Origin: Streptomyces sp. Tue6028
Lineage (GTDB): Bacteria; Actinomycetota; Actinomycetes; Streptomycetales; Streptomycetaceae
Assembly: GCF_002300165.1 (NCBI RefSeq)
Contig: NZ_MLCE01000002.1
Coordinates: 131,126-195,125 of the forward strand
Reading direction: 5' to 3'
DNA length: 64,000 nt
Shown here: positions 1 through 8,667 of the stretch, one piece after another
How positions within the stretch are numbered: the first letter of the stretch is position 1
Layout: every line of letters starts with the position of its first letter
Translations under genes and position numbers: made by a program
The notes under the pieces: model-generated
Told to the model about the DNA's origin: nothing
What the model saw: the letters and a program-made list of their open reading frames with translations, nothing else
Databases searched by the model: none

Positions 1-127
1 CTCCCCCGCCGCAGGCGCTCAGCAGGGGTGCGCCCAGGGCGGCGGCGCCGAGTCCGAACAGCCCACCGACCACGTTGCGCCGGCCTGGGCCGCGCGCAGC
101 CAGGTGAGGGCGGCTCTGCTGCGTCAT
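1..127 (-). CDS. Lipoprotein, probable sugar ABC transporter substrate-binding protein (5' end only)
   Basis: Only the first 42 codons are inside the window; the gene runs off the left edge. The start is ATG at 127. The N-terminus has twin Arg (GPGRRN), a hydrophobic stretch and a lipobox, LLSAC, followed by Gly-rich sequence, so it is a membrane-anchored lipoprotein. It lies 18 bp downstream of the ROK regulator stop on the same strand and opposite an alpha-galactosidase. That context, typical of sugar uptake loci, is the only basis for the substrate-binding role; the ligand-binding domain itself is not visible. Confidence 0.7.
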   Translation of the reverse strand, partial: MTQQSRPHLAARGPGRRNVVGGLFGLGAAALGAPLLSACGGG

Positions 128-145
128 CGTTACTCCTCGTGCGTG

Positions 146-1324
146 CTAGTGCGTGTCTGATCTGATGAAGGACTGGATCGCGGTGGCGGCGGCCCCGCGC
201 GCCCACTCCTCGAACGGCAGCGGGCGGGTCTGGACGTCGCACCGCGCGGCCGAGCCGAAGGCGGCCGCGGCGAACGCGTCACGGATCTGTCCGGCGAACA
301 GGTCGTAGGCGGCCAGGCCCTCGCCGGAGATGATCACCCGCTCGGGACCGAGCAGGTTGGCCACGGTCGCCAGGGCTCGGCCGATCGCCTCGCCCGCCCG
401 TGCGTACACCTCACGGGCGCCGGGGTCGCCCGTGTGCGCCAGGTCCAGTGCCGCGGCGGCGTCGGCCACGTCGACGCCGGTCGCCTCCCGGACCTGGGCG
501 ACGATCGCCGAGTCCGCGGCGATCGCCTCGACACAGCCGCGGTTTCCGCAATGGCAGAGGGGGCCTGCCGGGTCGATGGCGACGTGCCCGATCTCGCCGG
601 CCACGCCGTGCGCGCCGGACACGACCTGGCCGTGCACCACGAGTCCGCAGCCGATGCCGGCGCCGACGGTGACCAGCGCGAAGTCCGACAGCCCCACTCC
701 GGCGCCGAACCACTGCTCGGCGACGGTCAGCGCCCGGACGTCGTTGTCGACGGTGACGGGAAGTCCCGTGGTCATCCCGGCGAGTTCGGCGAGCGGCACG
801 TCACGCCAGTCCAGGAAGGGCGAGTAGCGCACCACTCCGGCCGCGCGGTCCACGTCTCCGGAGACCGCGATGCCGAGTCCCTGGACCCGGACTCCGAAGC
901 CGTCGGCCTCGGCGAGCAGTTCCTGGACGAGTGCCGCCGTCGAGGCCAGCACGGCCTTGGGGTCCCGGCTGCGGAGGGGCACGTGCCGGGCGACCCTGAT
1001 GCGGCAGCACAAGTCCGTGAGCACGGCGATGAGTTCGTCGCCCGTGACCTTGACGCCGATGAACAGCGCCCGTCCCCCGTCCACCCGCACCGGGTTGGCG
1101 GGACGCCCGAGCGAGGACTGCCGGGCGTCCTCGTCGACGTCCTCGACGAGATAGCCGGCCGCGATGAGGGGCTTGACGGCCTTGGTGACCGCGGCCGCCG
1201 ACAGACGGGTCCGCCCGGCTATCTCCGACCGGGTGAGCGGGCCGTGGGACAGCACGGTGGTGAAGATCTGGGAGGCGGCGGGGGTGTGGGCCAAGAACGC
1301 CTCGGTGCGAGAGGTCGAACGCAT
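146..1324 (-). CDS. ROK family transcriptional regulator
   Basis: 392 aa. An N-terminal winged helix (about residues 12-75, LTRSEIAGRTRLSAAAVTKA) precedes a ROK sugar-kinase-like fold with the zinc-binding signature CHCGNRGCVE and the glycine-rich GAGIGCGLVV. ROK regulators usually repress sugar uptake and utilisation genes until a sugar ligand binds. The ATG at 1324 is chosen; an in-frame upstream ATG at 1444 would add 40 residues (MCQHLACIC...) unlike the family. It is followed on the same strand by a lipoprotein gene and faces an alpha-galactosidase, so it probably controls alpha-galactoside use. The effector sugar is not deducible. Confidence 0.88.
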   Translation of the reverse strand: MRSTSRTEAFLAHTPAASQIFTTVLSHGPLTRSEIAGRTRLSAAAVTKAVKPLIAAGYLVEDVDEDARQSSLGRPANPVRVDGGRALFIGVKVTGDELIAVLTDLCCRIRVARHVPLRSRDPKAVLASTAALVQELLAEADGFGVRVQGLGIAVSGDVDRAAGVVRYSPFLDWRDVPLAELAGMTTGLPVTVDNDVRALTVAEQWFGAGVGLSDFALVTVGAGIGCGLVVHGQVVSGAHGVAGEIGHVAIDPAGPLCHCGNRGCVEAIAADSAIVAQVREATGVDVADAAAALDLAHTGDPGAREVYARAGEAIGRALATVANLLGPERVIISGEGLAAYDLFAGQIRDAFAAAAFGSAARCDVQTRPLPFEEWARGAAATAIQSFIRSDTH

Positions 1325-1509
1325 GGCCCGGAACCTAGGTCCCTTATTTTCTGCTGTCAATGAAAGAAACAGGATTATCTTGAGACTCCGCTGTGAGGCG
1401 GCCACGACCTGCAAAAGACAGATACACGCGAGGTGTTGACACACGATCGAAGGTCAGGGTTGGCTTTCGAACGTCTCATGGCACGAGCGGAACGTGAGGA
1501 TCCCCGTAG
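1325..1509. promoter_or_regulatory. Divergent promoter region between ROK regulator and alpha-galactosidase
   Basis: The 185-bp gap holds an AT-rich patch at about 1345-1382, unusual in this genome and next to the ROK start, and a -35-like TTGACA at 1436-1441 pointing to the galactosidase. A weak TTGGCT lies 18 bp downstream of it. The AT-rich patch is a plausible ROK operator, but no perfect inverted repeat was found. A GAGGA ribosome-binding site precedes the galactosidase ATG. Confidence 0.4.
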
Positions 1510-3618
1510 ATGATCTCCTTCGCCCCGGACACCGGGGTCTGGCTGCTGACCACACCGCGCACGTCGTACGCGCTGCGCGTCGACGCCTCCGGGGCGCCCT
1601 GCCACCTCGCGTGGGGCCCGAGGCTGACACTCGCGGAAGCGGAGGAACTCGCCGGGCCCCCACCCGTCGAGGTCAGCAGCTTCGAGGGAAGACCCGGCGT
1701 CGGTGAGGAACTCCCCGTGGACGGCGGGACCCGCTACGGCCCTCCGTCCCTCCAGGTCCGTTTCGCGGACGGATCCCGCGCCTTCGAGTGGCAGCCCACC
1801 GGTCACCGCGTCCATGACGGCGAACTCGCGCTGGAGTTCCGCGACCGCCGCCACCCCCTGCACGTCACGCTGCACTACCGGGTACGTCCCGACACGGACG
1901 TCATCGAGCGCTGGACCGTGGTCCGCAACGCCGGTGACGAGCAGGTCACCCTGCTGCGGGCCGATTCGGCGGCATGGTCCCTGCCCGCGCTCGGCGACTA
2001 CCGGCTCAGCCATGTCACCGGCCAGTGGTCCGCCGAGAGCCGGCTGCGCCGCGAGCCCCTCCCGTACGGCGAGACCGTGCTGACCAGCCGTCGCGGGATC
2101 ACCAGCCATCACGCGAACCCCTGGGTGATGCTCGACGCCGGCGAGGCGACCGAGGACCACGGGCGTGTGTGGAGCGCCGCCCTCGCGTGGAGCGGGAGCT
2201 GGCGCGTCACCGTGCAGCGCACCCCGGACGGGCGGGCCGGATTCACCGGAGGGGCGGGGCACGACGGGACGACGGTTCCGCTCGCGCCCGGCGAGGAGTT
2301 CACCACTCCCCCGTTCGCGGCGCTGTGCACGGACGGCGGGTTCGGCGCGGCCAGCCGGGCCTGGCACGCGTACACGCTGGCCCATGTCCTGCCGCACGGC
2401 GACGAGACCGCTCCGGTGCTCTACAACTCCTGGGAGGCGACCGGCTTCGACGTCGACGAGGTCGGTCAGAAGGCGCTCGCGGAGCGGGCGGCGGAGCTGG
2501 GGGTCGAGCTGTACGTCGTCGACGACGGCTGGTTCGGAAAGCGGCGCAGCGACCGGGCCGGTCTCGGCGACTGGACACCCGCCCCCGACCGCTTCCCCGA
2601 CGGGCTGGGGCCGCTGGTCCGGGCCGTGCACGACCTGGGGATGGGCTTCGGTCTCTGGGTGGAGCCGGAGATGGTGAACCCGGACAGCGACCTCTACCGC
2701 GACCACCCGGACTGGGTGCTGCACTTCCCCGGCCGCCGGCGGTCCGAGCTCCGCAACCAGCTCGTCCTCAACTTCGCCCGCCAGGACGTCGCCGACTGGG
2801 CCCACGACTGGCTGACCCGGCTGGTCGGCGACCACGGCATCGACTTCCTGAAGTGGGACATGAACCGGGCGTTCAGCGAGGCCGGCTGGCCCGGCCGGCC
2901 CGACGGCGCGGACCGTCTCGGTCCCGCGTACGTGCGCAACCTCTACGCCGTGGTCGACCGTCTGCGCGCGGACCACCCGGGGCTGCGGATCGAGTCGTGC
3001 AGCGGCGGGGGCGGCCGGGTCGACCTGGGCATCCTGTCCCGGACGGACCAGGCGTGGGCGTCGGACAACACGGACGCCGCCGACCGGATGTGGATCCAGC
3101 ACGGCTACGGTCAGGTCTATCCCGCGCGCACCATGGGCGCCTGGGTCACCGACGTGCCGAACCAGCTCACCGGCAGGACCGTTCCGCTGCGCTTCCGGTT
3201 CCATGTGGCGATGGCCGGGGCCCTCGGCATCGGAGGCGACCTCACCCACTGGTCGGAGGACGAACTGCGGGAGGGCGCGGCCCTGGTCGCCGAGTACAAG
3301 CGGGTGCGCCATCTCGTCCAGCACGGCCGGATGGACCGTCTGTCACCACCCACCGAGGAAGGTGTCTGCGCCGTCCAGTACACCGCCCCGGACGCCTCGG
3401 AGACCCTACTGCTCGCGAGCCGCAGGACCGCGGGTCACGGCGCGCCGCGCCGGCCGCTCCGCCTGCGCGGCCTCGCTCCGGGAGCGCGCTACCGCGACAC
3501 CGCCACGGACACCGTGCACCACGCCACGGTGCTCACCGAGTACGGCCTCCAGCCGGATCTGCCGCGGGGAGACTGGTCGAGTGCGCTGATCCACCTGGTG
3601 CGGGAACCGGAGGCCTGA
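1510..3618 (+). CDS. Alpha-galactosidase, GH36
   Basis: 702 aa, the usual length for bacterial GH36. It should hydrolyse terminal alpha-1,6-galactosyl residues of melibiose or raffinose-type sugars. The central barrel carries the nucleophile motif KWDMNR (Asp450) and the acid/base motif WASDNTDA (Asp519); the 69-residue spacing matches characterised GH36 enzymes. No signal peptide is visible, so it is cytoplasmic and would act on imported oligosaccharides, fitting the adjacent lipoprotein and ROK regulator. An N-terminal beta-sandwich (about 1-300) and a C-terminal beta-domain flank the barrel. Confidence 0.95.
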   Translation: MISFAPDTGVWLLTTPRTSYALRVDASGAPCHLAWGPRLTLAEAEELAGPPPVEVSSFEGRPGVGEELPVDGGTRYGPPSLQVRFADGSRAFEWQPTGHRVHDGELALEFRDRRHPLHVTLHYRVRPDTDVIERWTVVRNAGDEQVTLLRADSAAWSLPALGDYRLSHVTGQWSAESRLRREPLPYGETVLTSRRGITSHHANPWVMLDAGEATEDHGRVWSAALAWSGSWRVTVQRTPDGRAGFTGGAGHDGTTVPLAPGEEFTTPPFAALCTDGGFGAASRAWHAYTLAHVLPHGDETAPVLYNSWEATGFDVDEVGQKALAERAAELGVELYVVDDGWFGKRRSDRAGLGDWTPAPDRFPDGLGPLVRAVHDLGMGFGLWVEPEMVNPDSDLYRDHPDWVLHFPGRRRSELRNQLVLNFARQDVADWAHDWLTRLVGDHGIDFLKWDMNRAFSEAGWPGRPDGADRLGPAYVRNLYAVVDRLRADHPGLRIESCSGGGGRVDLGILSRTDQAWASDNTDAADRMWIQHGYGQVYPARTMGAWVTDVPNQLTGRTVPLRFRFHVAMAGALGIGGDLTHWSEDELREGAALVAEYKRVRHLVQHGRMDRLSPPTEEGVCAVQYTAPDASETLLLASRRTAGHGAPRRPLRLRGLAPGARYRDTATDTVHHATVLTEYGLQPDLPRGDWSSALIHLVREPEA

Positions 3619-3739
3619 CGTCGGCGACCGCCCGCCCGGAGCCGAGGGGGTCTACGGCGCCCGGGGCACCGCGCTCCGCCGCACCGGCCGGGCGGGCGCT
3701 GCGAGGCACGGCCGCCCGAGGAGCGCGCCCCGGACGGGA

Positions 3740-4363
3740 TCAGTAGCGCTGGGCCTTGGCCAGTGCGGGAGTCAGCTTGGGTTCCGTGGGCTCCCTGCTG
3801 ATCACGATGGGCTGTTTCCGCGCGCCCGGTTCGAGGTTCTCCGCTCCCACGAACCTCGTCTCCACGACCTTGCCGTCCGGGTTCTTGAAGTCGACCTGCA
3901 CGGCGTAGGACGCCTTCTTGTCGGTCTTGTTGGTGATGGTCACGAGTACGGCGCGCAGTCCACCGGTCTCCGCGGTGGGCAGTCCGGTCATGGCAACCTC
4001 CGACCGCGCGTTGCCGCCGTCCTTGACGTCCTTGAGCTCCTTCTCCGCGACGGCGGCCGAGCGCGCGGTCTCGGCGGACACGGACGCCTCGAACTCCGAG
4101 GCGCGGGCGGCGGCGGAGGAGGCCGCCGCCGACGCCTGGCCGCGGGCCGACTCGATGATCGAGGAGGCGGCCGAGGCCATGGCGGAGGGCGTCGTCCCGC
4201 TGAAGGACGCGGTGTTCGGCGGGGTCGGGCGAGGACTCACGGAGGAGCCGCCGCTGTCGTCGCCCGAGCCGCACGAGACGAGCAGGGAGCCGCACGCGAG
4301 CGCTGCCGCCAGGACCGCGATCCGGCCGGTCCGGGTTCTGCCGTGGGAAGTACGTGTGCTCAT
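3740..4363 (-). CDS. Putative lipoprotein of unknown function
   Basis: 207 aa from ATG 4363, which has AGAGGA upstream; an ATG 39 nt earlier is possible. The signal peptide ends in lipobox LLVSC, followed by a Ser/Gly/Pro linker and an Ala/Ser/Glu-rich helical segment (about residues 55-110, coiled-coil-like). A C-terminal beta-rich domain (about 115-200) contains LVTITNKTDKKASYAVQVDF, which resembles FxLYD-like immunoglobulin-fold domains of Streptomyces lipoproteins. It is monocistronic between genes it does not obviously serve. The lipoprotein call is firm; function is unknown. Confidence 0.75.
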   Translation of the reverse strand: MSTRTSHGRTRTGRIAVLAAALACGSLLVSCGSGDDSGGSSVSPRPTPPNTASFSGTTPSAMASAASSIIESARGQASAAASSAAARASEFEASVSAETARSAAVAEKELKDVKDGGNARSEVAMTGLPTAETGGLRAVLVTITNKTDKKASYAVQVDFKNPDGKVVETRFVGAENLEPGARKQPIVISREPTEPKLTPALAKAQRY

Positions 4364-4456
4364 GAAGGCTCGTCCTCTGGCCGCGGTACGGGACGTCCCC
4401 ATGCTCGGCGCCCGGCCCGGTGTCCGCGAACCGCGTGGCCCATTCGGGGTGGTGGG

Positions 4457-6307
4457 TCAGCCCGTGCGGCCGCCTCCTTCCCGTTCGAGCCAGGTCTCCG
4501 CGATCGCCAGGGCGGCGGCCATGATGCTCAGCTGCGGGTTGACCTCGGGGCAGCTCGGCAGGACGGAGCCGTCCGCGACGAGGACTCCGCGGGCCCCGCG
4601 GAGTCTGCCCTCGGGGTCCGTGGGGGCGAGCCGGGCATCGGCACCGGCCGCGACCGTACCGGTCGGGTGGAACGCGGAGAGGTGCAGGTCACGGGCGCCG
4701 ACGCGGGTGAGCAGCTCGTCGAGCTCGCCGGCGGAGCGGGCCCGCGGGACGCTCGGGACTCCGGTGAGGACCTCCTCGGCCCCCGCCGCGAACAGCAGGC
4801 GGCCCATCGAGCGTACGGCCGTCGTCAGCCGGTCGCCGTCGCGGGGATCGAGGTCGTAGCTCACCAGGGTGCGGTCGCGGCCCCGGACCCGGCCCGAGGG
4901 GCGGTCGGCGATCATGGCCCCGAGGGTCGCGAGCCGCTCCGATTCCTCCAGTTCGCGCCGCAGCTCCTGGCCCAGGCCGGGGAGGACGAAGCTGCCCATC
5001 CCGGGAGGGCTGGCCGTGGCCTCGATGAGGATCCCGCGGTCGTGCAGTTCCTCAACGCCCGCGCTCTGCAGCACGCCCCGCCAGGCGGTGACCGGCTGCG
5101 CGAAGCGCCCGGCGACGCTGGTGGCCGGGTGCACGCTGAGGTTCCGGCCCAGGCGCGGGTGCCCGCCGAGTCCGGAACGGCGCAGCAGGGGCGGTGTCTG
5201 GAGCGCGCCGGCCGCGGTGACGACGAGCGGGCTCAGGATCTCCAGCTCGCTGCCGTCGGGCCGCCGCACCCGCACGCCGGCGGCGCGCGGTGCTCCGGGA
5301 CGGTCGTGGTCCAGCAGGATGCGGCGGACCCGTGCGCCCGTGACGATACGGGCGCCGGCGGCGCAGGCGTCGGGCAGGACCGACAGCTGCACGCTCTGCT
5401 TGGCGCCGGTGGGACAGCCGACCACGCACTGGCACGAGCCCTTGCAGCCGGGCGCGTTGCGCCGCAGCGGGCCGGCCCGCCAGCCGAGCCGCTCGGCGCC
5501 CGCGAGCGCCAGCAGGCCGTTGTTGCCGAGCACGTCGAGCGGCTGGGTGGCCACGCGCAGGGTGCGCTCGATCTCGTCGAGTCGGGGCGGCAGGCCCTCG
5601 GCGAGCGCGAATCCGAACCGCCGGCTCCAGCGCGTGAGCACACGGTCCGGAGTGCGGTAGCAGGTGCCGGAGTTGACCACCGTGGTGCCGCCGACCGCGC
5701 GGCCGACCGGCAGCAGGAGCGGCGGCCGGCCCAGGGCGAGGGTGGCGCCTCCGTCGCGGTACAGCTCGGTGAAGCGGTCGAGCGGGGCGCGGCGGCCGAA
5801 GGAGGCGGTCGAGTGGTGTTCGCCCTCCTCCAGGACGACGACGCTCAGTCCGGCACGTGCGAATGTCCGCGCGGCCACCGCACCGCCCGCGCCGGACCCG
5901 ACGACCACGACGTCGGCGGTGGAGCGCGTGGGCCAGTCCCGTGCCGGGGTGCAGTCGAGGGGCGGGTCCTCGGGCGCCGGCGCGGGTGCGGGCAGGGCCG
6001 GCATCCGTTCGGTGCCGGCGGCGAGCATGACCGGCACCTTGAGTACGTCGAACAGTGGGGCGAGTCCGGGACGCGCGGCGAGCGAGCGGAGCAGGCTCTC
6101 GCGTTCGTCGGCGCAGAGCGCGGCCAGCCGCCGGCCGGCGCGCAGGACGGCGTACGCGTCCAGGGCGGCGACCGCGGTGTGCACTCCGGCGCGGGCGGGC
6201 AGGGGCAGCGAAGCCAGCACCGAGTCGAGCCGGTCGGGCACGCGGGCGGGCCATTCCTCGTCGCCGGTGTCCGCGAGCAGCGCGGCGACGAATCCGGCGG
6301 CGGTCAC
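4457..6307 (-). CDS. GMC-type FAD-dependent oxidoreductase
   Basis: 616 aa. A helical N-terminal extension (about 1-105) precedes the FAD-binding motif VVVVGSGAGGAVAARTFARA and ends in the GMC C-terminal active-site block (HPTGTVAAGADARL ... CPEVNPQLSIMAAALAIAE). A Cys-rich insertion, CKGSCQCVVGCPTGAK, is like that of long-chain alcohol oxidase and related GMC enzymes. The likely reaction is oxidation of an alcohol or sterol-like substrate with FAD. The GTG start at 6307 overlaps the upstream stop (GTGA), so translation is coupled to the CrtC-like gene. The substrate is unknown. Confidence 0.85.
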   Translation of the reverse strand: MTAAGFVAALLADTGDEEWPARVPDRLDSVLASLPLPARAGVHTAVAALDAYAVLRAGRRLAALCADERESLLRSLAARPGLAPLFDVLKVPVMLAAGTERMPALPAPAPAPEDPPLDCTPARDWPTRSTADVVVVGSGAGGAVAARTFARAGLSVVVLEEGEHHSTASFGRRAPLDRFTELYRDGGATLALGRPPLLLPVGRAVGGTTVVNSGTCYRTPDRVLTRWSRRFGFALAEGLPPRLDEIERTLRVATQPLDVLGNNGLLALAGAERLGWRAGPLRRNAPGCKGSCQCVVGCPTGAKQSVQLSVLPDACAAGARIVTGARVRRILLDHDRPGAPRAAGVRVRRPDGSELEILSPLVVTAAGALQTPPLLRRSGLGGHPRLGRNLSVHPATSVAGRFAQPVTAWRGVLQSAGVEELHDRGILIEATASPPGMGSFVLPGLGQELRRELEESERLATLGAMIADRPSGRVRGRDRTLVSYDLDPRDGDRLTTAVRSMGRLLFAAGAEEVLTGVPSVPRARSAGELDELLTRVGARDLHLSAFHPTGTVAAGADARLAPTDPEGRLRGARGVLVADGSVLPSCPEVNPQLSIMAAALAIAETWLEREGGGRTG

Positions 6308-7686
6308 CGGTCGCCCGCCTCGGCGTGCGCGGTGCGGTCCAGGACCCAGGAGGCCTCCGGCCGCCAGCGGCCCCACCAGCGTTCCAGCACGACACGGGCG
6401 TCGGCGGTCTCGCTGTTGCGGCACACCGCACGGGCGCCGTCCGGGTCGCGGTACTCCAGGACGAGGGTCCGCTCGGCGGGCTGGTCGACCTCGACGCGGA
6501 TGCGGCGCAGGACGGTCCGGCCGGTCACCGTCCATCGCGGCAGCCCGAATCCGGCCCGGAACCGGCCGATGCCGAGCCAGCCGACGGCCGACCGTTCCGC
6601 GCGGCGCGGCCAGGTCCGGCCCCGGTGGCGCAGGCGCAGGAAGACCAGGGGCGGCAGCCGCCGCAGCCCCGGGCGGGTGGACACCGCGGCGACCACTTCG
6701 AGGACGTCGCCGTCGCCGAGATCCGCGTGCAGCCAGGTCCAGCGCTGGGCGTTGCCGTGGCCGTAGATGCGGGCCGAGGCGCCGGGCGCGCCCTGCAGGG
6801 TCAACGTCCGGTCGCCGTAGGCGAATTCTCCGTCGTAGGCGGCGCGCGCGGCCGGGAGCATCTGTGCCGCGGGCAGCAGCGGACGGCGCCAGGCCCAGCG
6901 CGGGAAGGTGAACAGCGGTGGATCTTGCGGGCGTTCGGTCAGTTTCCAGTGGAAGTCGTCCGCGCTGCCGGTCAGCTGCCCGGCGGTGACGGTGACGTCG
7001 TCGCTCGTGAATCCGTGCTCCGGCCGGGTCCAGGGGACGGGTCCGAAGCGGGCGTGCCGCACCTCGCCCTCGCGGGGGAAGGCCGCGACCCAGCCGTGGG
7101 CCGTCGGTTCGGATCCGTCGGCGGGCGCGGTCAGTTCGTGGTGCAGCCAGATCCCGGTGCCGGTCGCCGGGTCGGTCAGCGTGGTGTACCAGACCTCGGT
7201 GCGCCCGGGGGCGCCGTTCCAGCGCGGCGCGAGGAGCTCGGCCTGGGTGTCGCGGCGTGGGAAGCGGAAGCTGAGGAGGAAGGGCAGCAGGCCGGTGAGC
7301 AGCGGGAAGCGCAGGACGCCCGCGCCGACCCGCGTGTCGCCCTCGTACAGCGTGAACGGCAGGACGGTCATCGACGCGACCGGGCGGCGCGGGGTGACGG
7401 ACTTCCAGCCGTCGAGGGTGAGGACGCGTCCGTCGGCGGTGAAGGTCAGCCGGTAGCGGATGCGCCTGCGGGCGAGCGGTGACACCTCCAGCTCGCCCTT
7501 CGCCCCCGTGTCGTCGGCGAGCCCGGCGATCCGTGCCCGGCCCGTCAGGCGCGCCATGGTCGTCCGGTGCGGGCGGAGCACCGTGTCGGCGTCCGCGCGC
7601 AGGTCGAGCCTGAGCCGCCGTTCGCGCGGCTCGGCGTCGAGCCGGACCGTGCCGAGCATCGTCTCGGTGAACTCGGTGGCCCTCAT
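6304..7686 (-). CDS. Conserved protein, CrtC/AttH lipocalin-like, partner of GMC oxidoreductase
   Basis: 460 aa with no signal peptide. Two parts are visible. An N-terminal beta-rich domain (about 1-115, FTETMLGTVRLD ... DGRVLTLDGWKSV) resembles a module often seen beside or fused to GMC/cholesterol-oxidase-type enzymes. A longer beta-rich part (about 150-390, Trp/His-rich, VWYTTLTDPATGTGIWLHHE) recalls carotenoid-hydratase/AttH lipocalin folds. It is coupled on both sides (ATGA with the GntR gene, GTGA with the GMC gene), so it very likely acts on or presents the same substrate. Fold assignment is by eye. Confidence 0.6.
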   Translation of the reverse strand: MRATEFTETMLGTVRLDAEPRERRLRLDLRADADTVLRPHRTTMARLTGRARIAGLADDTGAKGELEVSPLARRRIRYRLTFTADGRVLTLDGWKSVTPRRPVASMTVLPFTLYEGDTRVGAGVLRFPLLTGLLPFLLSFRFPRRDTQAELLAPRWNGAPGRTEVWYTTLTDPATGTGIWLHHELTAPADGSEPTAHGWVAAFPREGEVRHARFGPVPWTRPEHGFTSDDVTVTAGQLTGSADDFHWKLTERPQDPPLFTFPRWAWRRPLLPAAQMLPAARAAYDGEFAYGDRTLTLQGAPGASARIYGHGNAQRWTWLHADLGDGDVLEVVAAVSTRPGLRRLPPLVFLRLRHRGRTWPRRAERSAVGWLGIGRFRAGFGLPRWTVTGRTVLRRIRVEVDQPAERTLVLEYRDPDGARAVCRNSETADARVVLERWWGRWRPEASWVLDRTAHAEAGDR

Positions 7687-8369
7687 GCGAGACCGTCCAG
7701 CATGATCCGCTCGGTGGCGCGGAGGTAGGCCTCGGCCGCCGCGTGCGCCTGTCCGGTGTCGCCGGCGGTCACCGCCGCCACCACCGGGGCCAGCCGGTCA
7801 TGGGCGGTCTCCGGGTCGGTGAAGGGTCCCTTGAGGAGGGAACGGACGGGCAGGTACGCGTTGAAGAGCGTGTTCGTCAGCAGGACGTAGACGCGGTTGC
7901 CGGTGGCGCGGGCGAGCGCGCGGTGCACTTCGACGTCGGCGAGCTGCACCGCGTCGGCGTCCTCGGCATCCCGTACGGCCGCGAGGAGCGTGCGGAGTTC
8001 GGCGTGCTGTCTGCGGGTGGCCCTCGCCGCGGCCCGCCCGGCGATCAGCGCGCCGACGCCGCGCCGCACCTCGAAGACCTCGTGGACCCATTTGGCGTCG
8101 TGGCGCACGAGCATCGGCAGCAGGTCGGCCCCGCCGAGGCGCGCGTAGTCACGCACCCGGGTGCCGACGCCGTGCCGGGTCTCCAGCAGGCCGGCCTGGA
8201 CGAGACGGCCGAAGGCGTGCTTGAGCGTGGTGCGGGTGACTCCGTAGCCGTCGGCGAGCTGTCGCTCGGGGGGCAGATAACTCCCGGCCGGGTGACGGCC
8301 GTCGAGTATGTCCGTGCGCAACCGGTCTTCCAGGACGTCCACGATGGTCTCGCGGGGCAGTGCCTCCAC
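7683..8369 (-). CDS. GntR family (FadR subfamily) transcriptional regulator
   Basis: 228 aa from GTG 8369, preceded by AGGGAG. The winged helix (about 5-70, YLPPERQLADGYGVTRTTLK) is followed by an all-helical FCD effector domain (about 80-220) with His/Asp residues that usually bind a metal and an organic acid. Its TGA overlaps the next ATG (ATGA), so it heads a three-gene operon with the CrtC-like protein and GMC oxidoreductase. It probably autoregulates through the inverted repeats at 8386-8417. Confidence 0.88.
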   Translation of the reverse strand: MEALPRETIVDVLEDRLRTDILDGRHPAGSYLPPERQLADGYGVTRTTLKHAFGRLVQAGLLETRHGVGTRVRDYARLGGADLLPMLVRHDAKWVHEVFEVRRGVGALIAGRAAARATRRQHAELRTLLAAVRDAEDADAVQLADVEVHRALARATGNRVYVLLTNTLFNAYLPVRSLLKGPFTDPETAHDRLAPVVAAVTAGDTGQAHAAAEAYLRATERIMLDGLA

Positions 8370-8385
8370 GGTTCTCCCTAAAGCG

Positions 8386-8417
8386 AGTGGATGAGTGGCT
8401 GATCCACTGAACCAGTG
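8386..8417. promoter_or_regulatory. Candidate GntR operator
   Basis: Two overlapping inverted repeats lie 17 bp upstream of the GntR start: AGTGGAT-N9-ATCCACT (8386-8408) and CACTG-AAC-CAGTG (8405-8417). The second has the short-spacer form of FadR-type operators. The position suggests autoregulation of the GntR-CrtC-like-GMC operon. Confidence 0.5.
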
Positions 8418-8527
8418 AGCGACGGGCGGGGTCAACCCCCTGACCGCAGGGGCTCGTTGAAGCGCCCGTCGGTGAACCATCGCCGAGGACCACCGCCCGC
8501 TCGCGTGAACACGGCACGAATCCAAGG

Positions 8528-8547
8528 AAGTTGGACCGGACCAACTT
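8528..8547. promoter_or_regulatory. Inverted repeat with TGG-N6-CCA core upstream of glucanase
   Basis: AAGTTGG-ACCGGA-CCAACTT. The TGG-N6-CCA spacing matches DasR (dre) sites and the chitinase-promoter repeats of Streptomyces, although the six central bases differ from the dre consensus. A TTGACA -35-like box follows at 8559-8564. Confidence 0.4.
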
Positions 8548-8586
8548 TGCATGAATCGTTGACATGCACGCCACGCGGAGCAATTC

Positions 8587-8600
8587 TGAGAGCGCTCTCA
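8587..8600. promoter_or_regulatory. LacI/CebR-type operator
   Basis: TGAGAGCGCTCTCA is a perfect 14-bp palindrome. It differs from the CebR operator TGGGAGCGCTCCCA by one symmetric base pair in each arm. It sits just downstream of the presumed -35 (8559-8564) of the GH64 gene, where repressor binding would block transcription. No LacI gene lies nearby, so the regulator would act in trans. Confidence 0.65.
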
Positions 8601-8667
8601 AAGGAAACGGACGACAACCGTCCGCAGAAATCCACCTCGCTGAACCCCCACGTCAAGGAGGTAGAGA

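Noticed and set aside
1375..3324. 649-codon open frame on the minus strand
   Set aside because: Antisense to the alpha-galactosidase with no domain signal.
4343..6766. 807-codon open frame on the plus strand
   Set aside because: Antisense to the GMC oxidoreductase gene, which has clear FAD motifs.
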